NCBI GenBank assembly: GCA_965115915.1
Contig: OZ220483.1
Coordinates: forward strand, 868,001 to 932,000
Reading direction: 5' to 3'
Source: G965115915 sp965115915
GTDB lineage: Bacteria > Pseudomonadota > Gammaproteobacteria > Eutrophobiales > Eutrophobiaceae
Length of the DNA: 64,000 nucleotides
This document shows positions 18,173 through 28,261 of this stretch, piece after piece. The notes beneath the pieces are model-generated. The model had not been told where the DNA came from, ran no database searches, and saw nothing but the letters and a program-made list of their open reading frames with translations. Positions within the stretch are counted from its first letter, which is position 1, and the number at the start of each line of letters is the position of its first letter. The translations under genes were made by a program, and so were the position numbers.

Positions 18173-20896
18173 ATGATACCTGAGCTGTTTGCCCGGATTG
18201 CTGCGGGGGCAGAGATTATTACCCCGACCAGACGTCTGTCGCGCTATCTGCATTACCACTATGCTCAGCATTGTCTGCAACAGGGATTGCAGAGTTGGCA
18301 ACGGCCTGCCATTCTGCCGTGGTCGGGGTGGTGCAGGCAGCATTGGCAGGTATTGTCTTTGCTGCGCGCTAATGACAGGGTTCTGCTCAGCCAGACGCAG
18401 CAGCGTTGCATCTGGCAGCGTATCATTGAATCTTCCCCGGACAGTCGGCATTGCCTGTACCCGCTTGCCACCACAACGGCGGCGCTGCGCAGTTACCGAT
18501 TGTTCCGGCAATACTGCCTGCCGGATGCGGGCGAGGCGCCTGTGGATGACAGACTGGACCCATTGCGTGAATACCAGAGGCACACGCTGGATACCCGCGC
18601 CTTCCAGGGTTGGCTGCGACAGTATCTGCAGTGGCTGGAAGGGCGTAAATTGATCGATGAGGACAGCCTCCCGGAATGGATCGCCGATCACGCCCGGACG
18701 CTGAGTGGTCGGACACTGGTTTGTTATGGTTTTGATGGTCTGAATCCGCAGCAGCGGAGATTTTTTGCCAGACTGGGCGCCGCGGGTGTGCGGATTGAAA
18801 CGCTGTCGGCGGAGCGGGGAACCAATGCGCGGGTTTGCGCCCTTGCCTTTGGTTCGGTCCGTGCCGAGATCCGGGCAGCGGTGCACTGGGCGGAGGGGAT
18901 ACTTCGGCAGCAGGAGCATGTCCGGATTGGCATCCTGTGCATGGAGATTGGGGCACAGCGTTCCTTGTTGTTACAGGAATTGGAACTGGGCCTGGGTCCA
19001 CGTGCGCTGCTGCACTTTCACGATGACCCGGGTTGTGTATACACCATCTCGGCAGGCTTGCCTCTGCGGCAGTATCCACCAATATATGCGGCCCTGAGCA
19101 TGCTGCGCCTGGCTGCAGGACAGTCCCTGTCCGCATCCGAGCTTGGCACTGTGTTGTTGTCACCGTGGTTGCAGGGTATGGCGCAGGAATACCATCAGCG
19201 TGCCCGATTTGATGCCCGATTGCGTGATTCCCATCGACAGACCATGACTCTGGGCCAGTTGAATGCCTGCCTCAGGCATCAGGGGTCCACAGTGCCGCTA
19301 TTGGCAGAGCGGCTGCGTGCTCTCTCCGAATCGGTGCGCGCCGCACCGGGGGAACAGTCCGCTGCTGATTGGGCCAGGACCTTCGCTCAGTGGCTCCGGC
19401 ATGTGCTGCAGTGGTCTCGGGCAGAGGAACAATCGGAGCAGGGTATGGATAGTCAGGTCTGGCAGCTTCGCAACGCGTGGCATGAATTGCTGGAGGAATT
19501 GGCGAGTTTGCAGGACTGGCTTCCGCAACTGCGTTGCCAGCAGGCGCTGACGCAGCTTTCCCGGCTGTCGGAGGAGCGTCGTTTCCAGGCCGAAACGCAT
19601 GAAACGCCGGTGCAAATTATGGGCCTGGAAGGCGCGGCCGGCATGCGCTTTGATTATTTGTGGTTATTGGGGATGCATGATCAGAACTGGCCTCCCGCCG
19701 CACGTCCCGATCCGTTTATTGCGTTGCCGCTACAGATTCGCGCCGGATTGCCGCAGGTTTCGGCACAGTCTCAGTGTCAGTGGGCGCAGACCCTGACCCA
19801 AGGTCTGTGCCGGTCTGCCAGGCATCTGGTGTTCAGCTATCCGGAGCAGGAAGGTGAACGGGAATTGCGCCCCAGTCCGTTGATCCATTGTCCGGTTCAG
19901 CCGGGTTCGGACGCTACGGAAGTGGTGGACTACCGTCATCAGGTATTGCGGTCGGCCAGGCTGGAATGGCGGACCGACCATCCGCCGCCGGTGGTTTGTG
20001 ATGGTTCAAGCGGGGAAAGACAGCACGGCGGCAGCGGCCTGCTGAAGGACCAGGGGGATTGCCCGTTTCGCGCCTTTGCCCGTTATCGCTTGCAGGCGCG
20101 GGGATTGGAGCCATTCGGGTTGGTCCCGGATGCCGCCCAGCGCGGCGATTTGATGCACGCGCTGATGCAACGGCTGTGGCAGGAGTTGGGCGATTCCGAC
20201 ACATTGCATCGCCAGGACGAGGCGGCGCTACAGACACTGCTGAAGAAACTGATAGCGGAGGTTTTTGCCGCCCGGGCATATCCGGTGTCGGCGGTCTCCG
20301 AGGAACGTTTCCGGCAACTGGAGGAGGCGCGTTTGATCCGGCACGTATTGTCCTGGCTGGCGCTTGAGAGACAACGGGGGCCATTTCAGGTGGAGGCGCT
20401 GGAAAGGCGCGAGGATGTGGTATTCCATGGGCTGCGGCTGCGATTGTACATCGATCGGATCGATCGCTTGCCGGATGGGCGTCTGCTCATCATCGACTAC
20501 AAAACCGGCGAGGTGAAGGAATCTGCCTGGGACGGTGTGCGTCCGGATGAGCCACAGTTGCCGCTGTATGCGTTGGTGCAGACCGAGCCGGTGGCTGCCA
20601 TTGGTTTTGCGGTACTGAAGGCCGGAACAGCACGCTATTGCTTCGTTGGAGAACAGGAAGACCTGCTGCCTGGTACGGCGCAGAACAAACAAAAACGCTG
20701 GAGTGAACTGCTGTCGGGGTGGCGTGATTCGTTGACGATGCTGGCGGATGAATTCTGTGCGGGCAGGGCGGATGTGGCTCCCAAAGCGGGAGAGAGAACC
20801 TGCAAATATTGTGATCTGCACACACTGTGTCGGACACATGAACGACGTTTGCTGCTGGATCGGCATGGTGTGGGAGAGGACGATGCGGCCAACTGA
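18173..20896 (+). CDS. AddB-like PD-(D/E)XK nuclease, probable DNA repair protein
   Basis: A 907-residue protein of the AddB-like family (TIGR03623-type DNA repair proteins) that works with an AddA/RecB-like helicase in processing double-strand ends. The N-terminal two thirds is a degenerate helicase fold starting EIITPTRRLSRYL. The C-terminal nuclease has GDLMHALMQRLW and IDRIDRL, then IIDYKTGEV with Asp775 and Lys777. Cysteines 630, 877, 880 and 886 (CPF, then CKYCDLHTLC) reproduce the 4Fe-4S staple of AddB nucleases. ATG 18173 gives a family-like N-terminus; ATG 18161 is possible. Neither has a clear ribosome binding site. The 3' end overlaps the helicase gene by 14 bases. Confidence 0.88.
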   Translation: MIPELFARIAAGAEIITPTRRLSRYLHYHYAQHCLQQGLQSWQRPAILPWSGWCRQHWQVLSLLRANDRVLLSQTQQRCIWQRIIESSPDSRHCLYPLATTTAALRSYRLFRQYCLPDAGEAPVDDRLDPLREYQRHTLDTRAFQGWLRQYLQWLEGRKLIDEDSLPEWIADHARTLSGRTLVCYGFDGLNPQQRRFFARLGAAGVRIETLSAERGTNARVCALAFGSVRAEIRAAVHWAEGILRQQEHVRIGILCMEIGAQRSLLLQELELGLGPRALLHFHDDPGCVYTISAGLPLRQYPPIYAALSMLRLAAGQSLSASELGTVLLSPWLQGMAQEYHQRARFDARLRDSHRQTMTLGQLNACLRHQGSTVPLLAERLRALSESVRAAPGEQSAADWARTFAQWLRHVLQWSRAEEQSEQGMDSQVWQLRNAWHELLEELASLQDWLPQLRCQQALTQLSRLSEERRFQAETHETPVQIMGLEGAAGMRFDYLWLLGMHDQNWPPAARPDPFIALPLQIRAGLPQVSAQSQCQWAQTLTQGLCRSARHLVFSYPEQEGERELRPSPLIHCPVQPGSDATEVVDYRHQVLRSARLEWRTDHPPPVVCDGSSGERQHGGSGLLKDQGDCPFRAFARYRLQARGLEPFGLVPDAAQRGDLMHALMQRLWQELGDSDTLHRQDEAALQTLLKKLIAEVFAARAYPVSAVSEERFRQLEEARLIRHVLSWLALERQRGPFQVEALERREDVVFHGLRLRLYIDRIDRLPDGRLLIIDYKTGEVKESAWDGVRPDEPQLPLYALVQTEPVAAIGFAVLKAGTARYCFVGEQEDLLPGTAQNKQKRWSELLSGWRDSLTMLADEFCAGRADVAPKAGERTCKYCDLHTLCRTHERRLLLDRHGVGEDDAAN

Positions 20897-23800
20897 TTAT
20901 CAGGTGCGTGAGCGGGCGATAAGCGAACCAGGTGTCTCCTGCATCATCCAGGCCCCTGCCGGGTCCGGCAAGACGGGCCTGCTGGTACAGCGCTATCTGC
21001 GTTTGTTATCGGTGGTCGATGCCCCGGAAGAAATCATTGCGATCACCTTTACCCGGAAGGCGGCGGCGGAGATGCAGGGGCGCGTGTTGCATGCATTGAG
21101 GGATGCGGCTGACAAGGCCTCCGTGGAGGATCCGCATCACCGGCTGACACTACAGCTTGCGGCAGAGGCCTTGCGTCGCGATGCGGCGCGGCATTGGGGC
21201 ATACTGGAAAATCCTTCGCGTCTACGGATGCAAACCATAGATTCCCTGTGTCATTGGTTATCCGGGCAGTTGCCATTGTTGTCAGGCCTGGGGGCGCCGC
21301 CGACGATTCGTGACGATGTCGCGATACTGTATCAGCAGGCGGCCATGCGCACGCTTGCAATGCTGGATGATGATGCGTCTGCGGAGGATTCCAGGCAGGT
21401 GGCGGTCTTGTTGTCGCATCTGGACAATTCGGTGCCAAGGGCGGTCAGACAGTTGAGCGGCATGCTGGGCAGACGCGATCAATGGTTGAGACACACGGTC
21501 AACAGACAGCGGCGAAAACTCCTGGAAGATACATTGCAGCAGGTCATCAGGGAGTCGTTGTCCGCGTTGCGGGAGCGTTTCCCGCAGTCCTGTGTGACAA
21601 CGCTATGCGCACTGCTGCGTTTCGCCGCGGAGAATTTGTCCGGCGCGGGACAGCACGGACGGTTATGCGAGTGTGTGGATATGCGGACGCTGCCTCCGGC
21701 GGATATTGATGCCTTGCCGCAGTGGCTTGGTGTGGCGGAGTTACTGCTCACCGGACAGGGTCACTGGCGTAGTCTGGTGAACAAGAACACGGGGTTTCCT
21801 GCCGGGAGCAAAGACCGGAAGCAGGAGTTCAGGGAACTGATGGAACAGTTGCGCCAGGATGATGTGTTGCTGCACATGCTGGTCGCGCTGCGGGAATTGC
21901 CGGACGCGCATTACCATGATACGCAATGGGAGGTGATAGACGCGTTGTGCCACTGTCTGAATTTGGCGGAGGCACATTTGCGTGTATGTCTGTCAGAGCA
22001 TAACTGTATCGACTACATCGGGATGGCCCGGGCGGCGATGGAGGCCCTTGGAGAGGAAGAGGCACCGGCGGATCTCGCGTTGTACCTGGATTACCGGATC
22101 CGGCATTTGTTGGTGGATGAATTCCAGGACATTTCGGCCAGCCAGTACCGTCTGTTGCAGAAGCTGTGTGCCGGTTGGAGTCCGGATGATGGTCACAGCC
22201 TGTTTCTGGTCGGTGACCCGATGCAGTCCATATACCGTTTTCGGGAAGCGGAAGTGAGTTTTTTCCTGAACACCTTCCGTGCCAGGAGATTGGGCCAGGT
22301 GCCACTGCTGGCCTTGCGTCTGCAGGCCAATTTTCGTTCCACTGCCGAGTTGGTGGAATGGAACAACGAGTGTTTCAATCGTATCCTGCCGGCAGTGGAA
22401 GATATTGCGATGGGTGCGGTTGGTTTTACCCGCTCGGAGGCGGCTTGTGCCGCCACAGAAGAGAATCCGGTAACGATTTATCCGGCATTTGACGCCGATC
22501 GGCGCTGCGAGGCCAGTCAGGTGGGTGCAATCGTGCGGCGGCTGCGCAAGTTTGATCCGGCAGTGTCAATAGCGGTATTGGCACGCAATCGTCGGCATCT
22601 TCAGGAGCTCATTGCACTGCTTCGTTCGGAGCGTATCCCTTTCCGTGCGGTGGAGATTGAGCGTTTGGGTGAGCGCCCGGCCATACAGGACCTGTTTGCG
22701 TTGACCAACGCCTGGCTGCATCCTGCAGATCGCATCGCGTGGCTGGCTGTGCTACGTGCTCCGTGGTGTGGTTTGAGCCTGGAGGAATTGCTGGAACTGG
22801 TCGATACCTGCCCGGATCAGACTGTATGGCAACGGCTTGAGGATGAACGTTGTTGGGCAAAGCTGAACCCGGATTCTCGAATCTGCCTGCGCCGTTTCGT
22901 CGGTGCCATGGGTGAGGCGATGGATTGTCGGCAGAAAATGGGGTTGGCGCGCACGATCGAACACCTCTGGCACCGACTGGGCGGGGCAGCCACGTTGAAT
23001 AGTGCGGATGAATTGGCGGACATCGATGGTTTTTTTGGGCTGCTGGACCAGTTCGACAGCGGTGGCGGGATAGAATACCCACAGCAGTTCACGGAGCGTT
23101 TGCAGGGACTGTTTGCCGAATCGGCATCGGGCCCGGACAGCCTGCAGCTTATGACTATACACCGGGCTAAGGGACTGGAGTTTGATCATGTCATCCTGCC
23201 ACAGCTTGGCCATGTCTCGAGGTCGGCGCAAAGGCCGTTGCTGTTATGGGATATGCGTGTGATGGGAGATGGCACCGAGGCCTTGATGATGGCATCGATT
23301 CAGCGCACTGGTGGGGAAGAGGGGAAAACGTACCAACATATTTGGCGGCGAGACCGGGCTCGACAAAGTTTTGAGGAACAGCGTCTGCTATACGTGGCTT
23401 GTACCCGTGCCAAACGCGGTTTGCACCTGTTCGGTCATGCCAGGCTGGAGCGGGACAGGAAGACTGGCGAGCCATGCTGTAGCGCCCATGCCGGCACCTT
23501 ACTGCACTATCTGTGGCCCGTGGTGGAAGCGGAATTTCGCCAGGCGGCGGCGGTTGCTGTCGTGCCGAAACACGCCGAGATACCGACACATCAGTCGGGT
23601 GTCGACAAGGGATTCCGGCGTCTGGTGTCGGATTGGAGGCTGCCTTGTGCGGCACCACCGATCCGGTGGTTCCATGTGGGTGATATGCCGGAGCATGGGC
23701 TGCAGCCGCTGGAAGCGCTCGAATACGACTGGGCCCAGGTCGAGATCCGTCATGTTGGCAGTGTGGTGCACCGTTTGCTCAAGCACTATGCGGAGCATGG

Positions 23801-24260
23801 CCCGGCCGATGATTGTAACCCGTACAGTGATCGGTTTGCGGAATTGGCTGTTCGGCTACTGCGTGAACACGGTCTGTCTGCCGAGCGGGCCGCTGTCGCA
23901 TCGGCACAGGTGTTGCTGGCATTCAGCAATACCCTGGAGGATGAGACAGGCCGCTGGGTGCTGGATCAGGGACATCGAGAAGCGATGAACGAATGCCCGT
24001 TGAGTGGCATGTATCACGGGGAACTGACACATGTGGTGATTGACAGAAGCTTTGTCGATGAGCACGGCGATCGTTGGATTATCGATTACAAGACCAGTTC
24101 ACATGCCGGGGGAGACGTGCAGGCCTTTCTGGATCGGGAACAGGAACGCCATCGTCCACAGCTTGAGAAATATGCCGCGATAATGCGTCCACTGGGCCCG
24201 CAGCCGATCCGGATGGGTCTGTATTTCCCCTTGCTCAAGGCGTGGAGGGAATACCGTTGA
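20883..24260 (+). CDS. AddA-like UvrD/RecB family helicase-nuclease
   Basis: A 1125-residue superfamily 1 helicase with a C-terminal nuclease. Motifs in order are Walker A APAGSGKT (Lys30), ITFTRKAAAEM, LLVDEFQDIS, VGDPMQSIYRFREAE, NFRST, MTIHRAKGLEFDHV and LLYVACTRAKRGLHLFG. The nuclease is marked by VVHRLLKHY and IIDYKTS (Asp1068, Lys1070), then QLEKYAA. It overlaps the AddB-like gene by 14 bases, so the pair is a translationally coupled AddAB-like complex for recombination repair. No recBCD genes are in the window. The 3' end overlaps the convergent tesA gene by 26 bases. Confidence 0.92.
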   Translation: MRPTDYQVRERAISEPGVSCIIQAPAGSGKTGLLVQRYLRLLSVVDAPEEIIAITFTRKAAAEMQGRVLHALRDAADKASVEDPHHRLTLQLAAEALRRDAARHWGILENPSRLRMQTIDSLCHWLSGQLPLLSGLGAPPTIRDDVAILYQQAAMRTLAMLDDDASAEDSRQVAVLLSHLDNSVPRAVRQLSGMLGRRDQWLRHTVNRQRRKLLEDTLQQVIRESLSALRERFPQSCVTTLCALLRFAAENLSGAGQHGRLCECVDMRTLPPADIDALPQWLGVAELLLTGQGHWRSLVNKNTGFPAGSKDRKQEFRELMEQLRQDDVLLHMLVALRELPDAHYHDTQWEVIDALCHCLNLAEAHLRVCLSEHNCIDYIGMARAAMEALGEEEAPADLALYLDYRIRHLLVDEFQDISASQYRLLQKLCAGWSPDDGHSLFLVGDPMQSIYRFREAEVSFFLNTFRARRLGQVPLLALRLQANFRSTAELVEWNNECFNRILPAVEDIAMGAVGFTRSEAACAATEENPVTIYPAFDADRRCEASQVGAIVRRLRKFDPAVSIAVLARNRRHLQELIALLRSERIPFRAVEIERLGERPAIQDLFALTNAWLHPADRIAWLAVLRAPWCGLSLEELLELVDTCPDQTVWQRLEDERCWAKLNPDSRICLRRFVGAMGEAMDCRQKMGLARTIEHLWHRLGGAATLNSADELADIDGFFGLLDQFDSGGGIEYPQQFTERLQGLFAESASGPDSLQLMTIHRAKGLEFDHVILPQLGHVSRSAQRPLLLWDMRVMGDGTEALMMASIQRTGGEEGKTYQHIWRRDRARQSFEEQRLLYVACTRAKRGLHLFGHARLERDRKTGEPCCSAHAGTLLHYLWPVVEAEFRQAAAVAVVPKHAEIPTHQSGVDKGFRRLVSDWRLPCAAPPIRWFHVGDMPEHGLQPLEALEYDWAQVEIRHVGSVVHRLLKHYAEHGPADDCNPYSDRFAELAVRLLREHGLSAERAAVASAQVLLAFSNTLEDETGRWVLDQGHREAMNECPLSGMYHGELTHVVIDRSFVDEHGDRWIIDYKTSSHAGGDVQAFLDREQERHRPQLEKYAAIMRPLGPQPIRMGLYFPLLKAWREYR

Positions 24261-24885
24261 CATCGCTTGTCGCGTTCAACTCATGTATTATCGGTAGCAG
24301 CAGCGGCCAGACATTGTCCAGTATAATCGGCTGCGCGTTGGCATTGGGGTGCAGGCCGTCCGCTTGCATCAGTTCGGCACTCAGCGCGACTCGATCCAGC
24401 AGGAATGGTACATAGGGTATGCGGGTTTGTGCCGCGACTTGCTGGAAGCTGTCCTCAAATTCCCGGGTATAGCGTGGGCCGTAGTTGGGTGGCAGGCGCA
24501 TGCCGAGCAGCAGCACTTTGCCATGTTTTTGACACAGCCTGACCATTTGGATGAGATTTTCCCGCATCCTGTTCAATGGCAGGCCAAGCAGGCCATCATT
24601 GGCTCCGAGTTCCAATATGCAAAGCCGTGGATGGTGAGCGTCCAGCAGGGCCGGTAGCCGTTTCAGTCCTCCGGTGGTGGTTTCACCAGACGCCGAGGCG
24701 TTGATGACTTGCCATGGCTTGTCAAGGTCGGTCAATTGTGCCAGTCTTTGCCGCAATAGATTTACCCAGCCCTGCTCCGTATAAAGTCCGTGCGCAGCAC
24801 TCAGGCTGTCGCCAAATACCAGTATCATGTTTGCCTGAACAACGGGAGACAAAACCAACAGCAAGCTCAGAAGTGTGTTGCGCAT
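24235..24885 (-). CDS. tesA: TesA-like GDSL esterase (lysophospholipase/arylesterase)
   Basis: A 216-residue periplasmic SGNH hydrolase. A signal peptide (about 1-19) is followed by ILVFGDSLSAAHG with nucleophile Ser27, then NASASGETT, ILELGANDGL and DGLHPNANAQ, covering the four SGNH blocks including the Asp-His pair. It hydrolyses acyl esters or thioesters as E. coli TesA does. The ATG at 24885 begins the signal peptide. It shares the CATG at 24883-24886 with the divergent ybbA start. The tesA | ybbA-ybbP arrangement is the same as in E. coli. No ribosome binding site is evident. Confidence 0.9.
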   Translation of the reverse strand: MRNTLLSLLLVLSPVVQANMILVFGDSLSAAHGLYTEQGWVNLLRQRLAQLTDLDKPWQVINASASGETTTGGLKRLPALLDAHHPRLCILELGANDGLLGLPLNRMRENLIQMVRLCQKHGKVLLLGMRLPPNYGPRYTREFEDSFQQVAAQTRIPYVPFLLDRVALSAELMQADGLHPNANAQPIILDNVWPLLLPIIHELNATSDVNGIPSTP

Positions 24886-25600
24886 GAATAATGAACGAGA
24901 GACAGGGGAGGCAATCATCGAGTGTGAGCATGTTAGCAAAACTTTCCTTGCCCCAGAAGGTGAGATCGCCATCCTGAAGGATGTTTCCCTTTGCGCATAC
25001 TCTGCCGAGAGTATTGCGATCATCGGGGCTTCCGGCTCTGGCAAGACTACACTGCTGAGTTTGCTGGCTGGTCTGGACCTTGCCACCTCCGGAACTGTTA
25101 TGTTGCAAGGCCAGTCCCTGGCCGCTCTGGACGAAGATGGGCGTGCACTATTGCGCAATCGTCACATTGGATTTGTGTTTCAATCTTTTCATTTGTTGCC
25201 GGGGTTCACCACGTTGGAGAATGTCATGTTGCCGCTGGAGATCAGCCGTCGAACGGACGCGGAGCAAACTGCGCTGAATATGTTGGAGCGCGTTGGCATG
25301 AGTCATCGTCTGCACCATTATCCAGATACGCTGTCAGGAGGAGAACAGCAGCGTGTTGCAATCGCCCGTGCTTTTGCCGCCTCACCGCCACTGGTGCTTG
25401 CGGATGAGCCTACAGGCAGTCTGGATGCCGAAACCGGCGCCCGCATTATTGATTTGTTGTTTGAGGTCAACGCGGCACAGCGCACTACATTGATCCTGGT
25501 TACCCATGACAGTGTGCTGAGCCAGCGTTGTCAGCGCTGCTATCTGCTGCAACAAGGCCGGTTGTGTGCGATTGCGCTTCAGTCCGAGCCTGTCGGCTGA
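24884..25600 (+). CDS. ybbA: YbbA-like ABC transporter ATPase
   Basis: A 238-residue ATPase of the LolD/MacB-type family. Walker A GASGSGKTT, Q-loop VFQSFHLLPGFT, signature LSGGEQQRVAIARA, Walker B LVLADEPTGSLD and switch ILVTHD are all intact. The next gene encodes its permease, YbbP. Such mechanotransmission ABC systems act on envelope substrates rather than pumping across the inner membrane; the YbbAP-TesA set has been linked to membrane hydrophobic compounds, but the substrate is not certain. The start at 24884 interlocks with the tesA start; a TTG at 24875 is an alternative. Confidence 0.9.
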   Translation: MNNERETGEAIIECEHVSKTFLAPEGEIAILKDVSLCAYSAESIAIIGASGSGKTTLLSLLAGLDLATSGTVMLQGQSLAALDEDGRALLRNRHIGFVFQSFHLLPGFTTLENVMLPLEISRRTDAEQTALNMLERVGMSHRLHHYPDTLSGGEQQRVAIARAFAASPPLVLADEPTGSLDAETGARIIDLLFEVNAAQRTTLILVTHDSVLSQRCQRCYLLQQGRLCAIALQSEPVG

Positions 25601-25622
25601 GCGTGTCGCGAGTATTTCGTTT

Positions 25623-28115
25623 ATGTGGCGTTTCCATCTCAAGATGATAAAACGGCAATGGCAGTCTGGTGCCATTCGTCTACTGTGTGCGGCGATCGCC
25701 ATTGCCAGTGCGGCGGTATGCTCGGTCAGTATGGTCAGCGGGCGTTTGGACAAGCTGTTCATGCACCAGTCCAAAGAGGTGTTGGCTGCCGATATGGTAC
25801 TGAAATCCAGTACTCCATTGCGCGATGAGCAACGCCGTGCCATCGCCGATTCCGACCTGATGCAGGCTGAAATCCTTATCTTCCGTACTATGGCGAGTGC
25901 GGGAGATGGACATCCTTTGCTCAGTTCGGTGAAGGCGGTGTCTGCCACGTATCCACTGCGTGGCAAATTGCAGGTCAGCGAGCGTCTGTTTGGCGAAGCA
26001 AGAGACATTACTCATGGCCCGGCCCCGGGTGAGGCCTGGGTTGACGAGCGTGTCCTGCACGAGCTTGGCATTGCCCTGGGTGATCGGCTCACGATTGGTG
26101 AGCTTGAGTTGGTATTGACCCGGATACTGGTGTATGAACCGGATCGGGGCGGTAATTTTTATAGTCTCATCCCGCGCGTCATGATACATCGGAAAGATGT
26201 GGAGGCCGCAGGGGTTGTGCGTACTGGCAGCCGCATGAAATACCGTTATCTGTTTGCCGGAGAGCCGGAGGCTTTGCAGGCGTTGCGTATCCGTTTGCAA
26301 GGGACGCTGGGATTAAACCAGCGATTCGTCGATATCCGTGAGGAGAACAAGACTCTGGCATCGAATCTGGACCGGGCCTTCAGTTTTTTGCGGATATCCA
26401 CGTTCATTGCGGTACTGCTGGGAGCTATTGCCACTGCGCTTGCCAGTTACCAATATGCCAGGGAAAAGATGGCGGAGTATGCGGTACTGCGTTGTCTGGG
26501 TCTGTATGGCAGGCATTTGTATCTCGCCATCATGTTGCCGTTTGTTCTGTATGCATTGCTGTCAACCGTGGTCGGGATTGGGGTGGGAACCGTGGTGCAC
26601 CATTTGATCCTGGTCAGTCTGACCCAGTTGCTCCCGGAGAATTTGCCCGCATCTGGCCCATTACCGTTTGTGCTGAGCCTGATGACGGTGCTTACCGTGT
26701 TACTCACGTTTGCGTGGCCTTTCCTTGGCAGATTGCGTCATGCGCGGTACCAGGAACTGATGGGCCGTGCGCGTGTCGGCAGCCTGGTTTCGATACAGAC
26801 GGGCATCGCGTTGGCATTTGGCCTGGTGGTGCTCGCGCAGGTGGCAACTGCGGATTTCTTTATCAGTGGTGTGGTGATGACCACACTCGTGTTGCTTGGT
26901 GGAGGCATGTATCTGGGACTGCAATGGCTGTTGCGCAAACTGGTCGTCTGGGGTCGTTCTGTCAGGCACCTGAATCTACGGCTGTCTCTGCGGATGTTGT
27001 GTGCCAACAGAAACCTGGTTGGTCTGCAAATGACGGCGATGGCACTGGGCATGTTTGCGTTGACACTGGTCTATACTTTGCGTGATGACCTGTTGCGTTC
27101 ATGGCAGTCAAAGATACCGGAGAATGCCTCCAATTTTTTCGCTATCAACCTGTTTCCCGAAGACCGGGAACGTTTCATGCGGACATTGCGGGAGAACGGC
27201 ATTGTGCATAGTCCCTTGTATCCGATTGTCCGTGGCCGTCTCAGCGGGATCAACGAGATTCCTGTCCGGGACTATGTGAACAGAGGTCTGGGGCGTCATC
27301 ATGAGGGCCTGGATCGAGATCTGTCGTTGACCTGGGGTACGGAGTTGCCGTTTGAAAATGCGATCGTCGAAGGTGAGTGGCACGGTACCGGGCGATTTGC
27401 GTCTGACCCGGTGGTTTCGGTAGAGCAGGAGGTTGCCGAAAAGCTCAATATTGATGTGGGTGACATGTTGGAATTTGCGATCGATACCCAGCGCGTTCAG
27501 GCTCGTGTAGCTAGCATCCGGAGTTGTGAGTGGGAGTCTTTTACCCCCAATTTCTACATGATATTCTCGCCCGGCGCACTGGACCACCTGCCGTATACCT
27601 GGATGGCAAGCATGCATGTGCGGCCGGCACAGCGAGTTGAATTGCCGGTGTTGACCCGCGGTTTCCCTGGAGTGACGTTTTTTGATGTGGATTTTTTGCT
27701 CTCTCGCATTCGAGGTATCAGCATGCAGGTCAGCAGCGCGGTGGAATTGGTGCTCTTGTTTTCCATTATTGCCAGTATCATGGTATTTTTGTCCATTGAA
27801 CTGATTTTGCATCGGGACCGTCGTCTCAGTACCGCGATATTCAAAGCCCTGGGGGCTGGGACCAGACAGGTGCAGAAGGTTTTCTGGATACAGTTGCTGT
27901 TTTCTGGCACAGTGGCAGGCTTGGTGGCACTGCTGATGAATTTACTGCTGGGTATGATTCTCAGCCGCTGGTATATAGAGGGGGAACTGGTATTCAATGC
28001 CATGGTCTGGTTTTTTTGCCTGGTATTGACGCCACTGATGGGTCTGTCCGCAGGCTACGTTTCCATCCGTAGATTTGGCCAGGTACCTGGCAGGCTCTTG
28101 CTGCAAGGGGAATAG
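25623..28115 (+). CDS. ybbP: YbbP-like ABC transporter permease (FtsX superfamily)
   Basis: An 830-residue permease with FtsX-like membrane domains: an N-terminal helix (RLLCAAIAIASAAVCSVSM), a large periplasmic domain, a helix cluster at about 255-420, a second periplasmic region, and a C-terminal FtsX domain with VELVLLFSIIASIMVFLSIE and IFKALGAGTRQVQKVFW. It pairs with the ATPase encoded 22 bases upstream and matches E. coli YbbP in length and layout. ATG 25623 gives the usual N-terminus; earlier in-frame codons overlap ybbA. No strong ribosome binding site is seen, so coupling to ybbA is likely. Confidence 0.88.
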   Translation: MWRFHLKMIKRQWQSGAIRLLCAAIAIASAAVCSVSMVSGRLDKLFMHQSKEVLAADMVLKSSTPLRDEQRRAIADSDLMQAEILIFRTMASAGDGHPLLSSVKAVSATYPLRGKLQVSERLFGEARDITHGPAPGEAWVDERVLHELGIALGDRLTIGELELVLTRILVYEPDRGGNFYSLIPRVMIHRKDVEAAGVVRTGSRMKYRYLFAGEPEALQALRIRLQGTLGLNQRFVDIREENKTLASNLDRAFSFLRISTFIAVLLGAIATALASYQYAREKMAEYAVLRCLGLYGRHLYLAIMLPFVLYALLSTVVGIGVGTVVHHLILVSLTQLLPENLPASGPLPFVLSLMTVLTVLLTFAWPFLGRLRHARYQELMGRARVGSLVSIQTGIALAFGLVVLAQVATADFFISGVVMTTLVLLGGGMYLGLQWLLRKLVVWGRSVRHLNLRLSLRMLCANRNLVGLQMTAMALGMFALTLVYTLRDDLLRSWQSKIPENASNFFAINLFPEDRERFMRTLRENGIVHSPLYPIVRGRLSGINEIPVRDYVNRGLGRHHEGLDRDLSLTWGTELPFENAIVEGEWHGTGRFASDPVVSVEQEVAEKLNIDVGDMLEFAIDTQRVQARVASIRSCEWESFTPNFYMIFSPGALDHLPYTWMASMHVRPAQRVELPVLTRGFPGVTFFDVDFLLSRIRGISMQVSSAVELVLLFSIIASIMVFLSIELILHRDRRLSTAIFKALGAGTRQVQKVFWIQLLFSGTVAGLVALLMNLLLGMILSRWYIEGELVFNAMVWFFCLVLTPLMGLSAGYVSIRRFGQVPGRLLLQGE

Positions 28116-28261
28116 TGTTTTGAATCGTGGACTGCCACGAGCGTTCGGTGCCGTTCGCCCTGGAGATCTGACGCTTGATTTGGGAGGCGGGCACTTTCAC
28201 AGGACTGTCTGGCTCTAATATATGACTAAGAGATAGGCCCTGGCCCTGGCGAACGAATAAA

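Noticed and set aside
18071..18919. Long N-terminal extension of the ABC exporter
   Set aside because: It runs antisense to the AddB-like gene and lacks membrane or ABC features; a normal exporter length results from the start at 18070.
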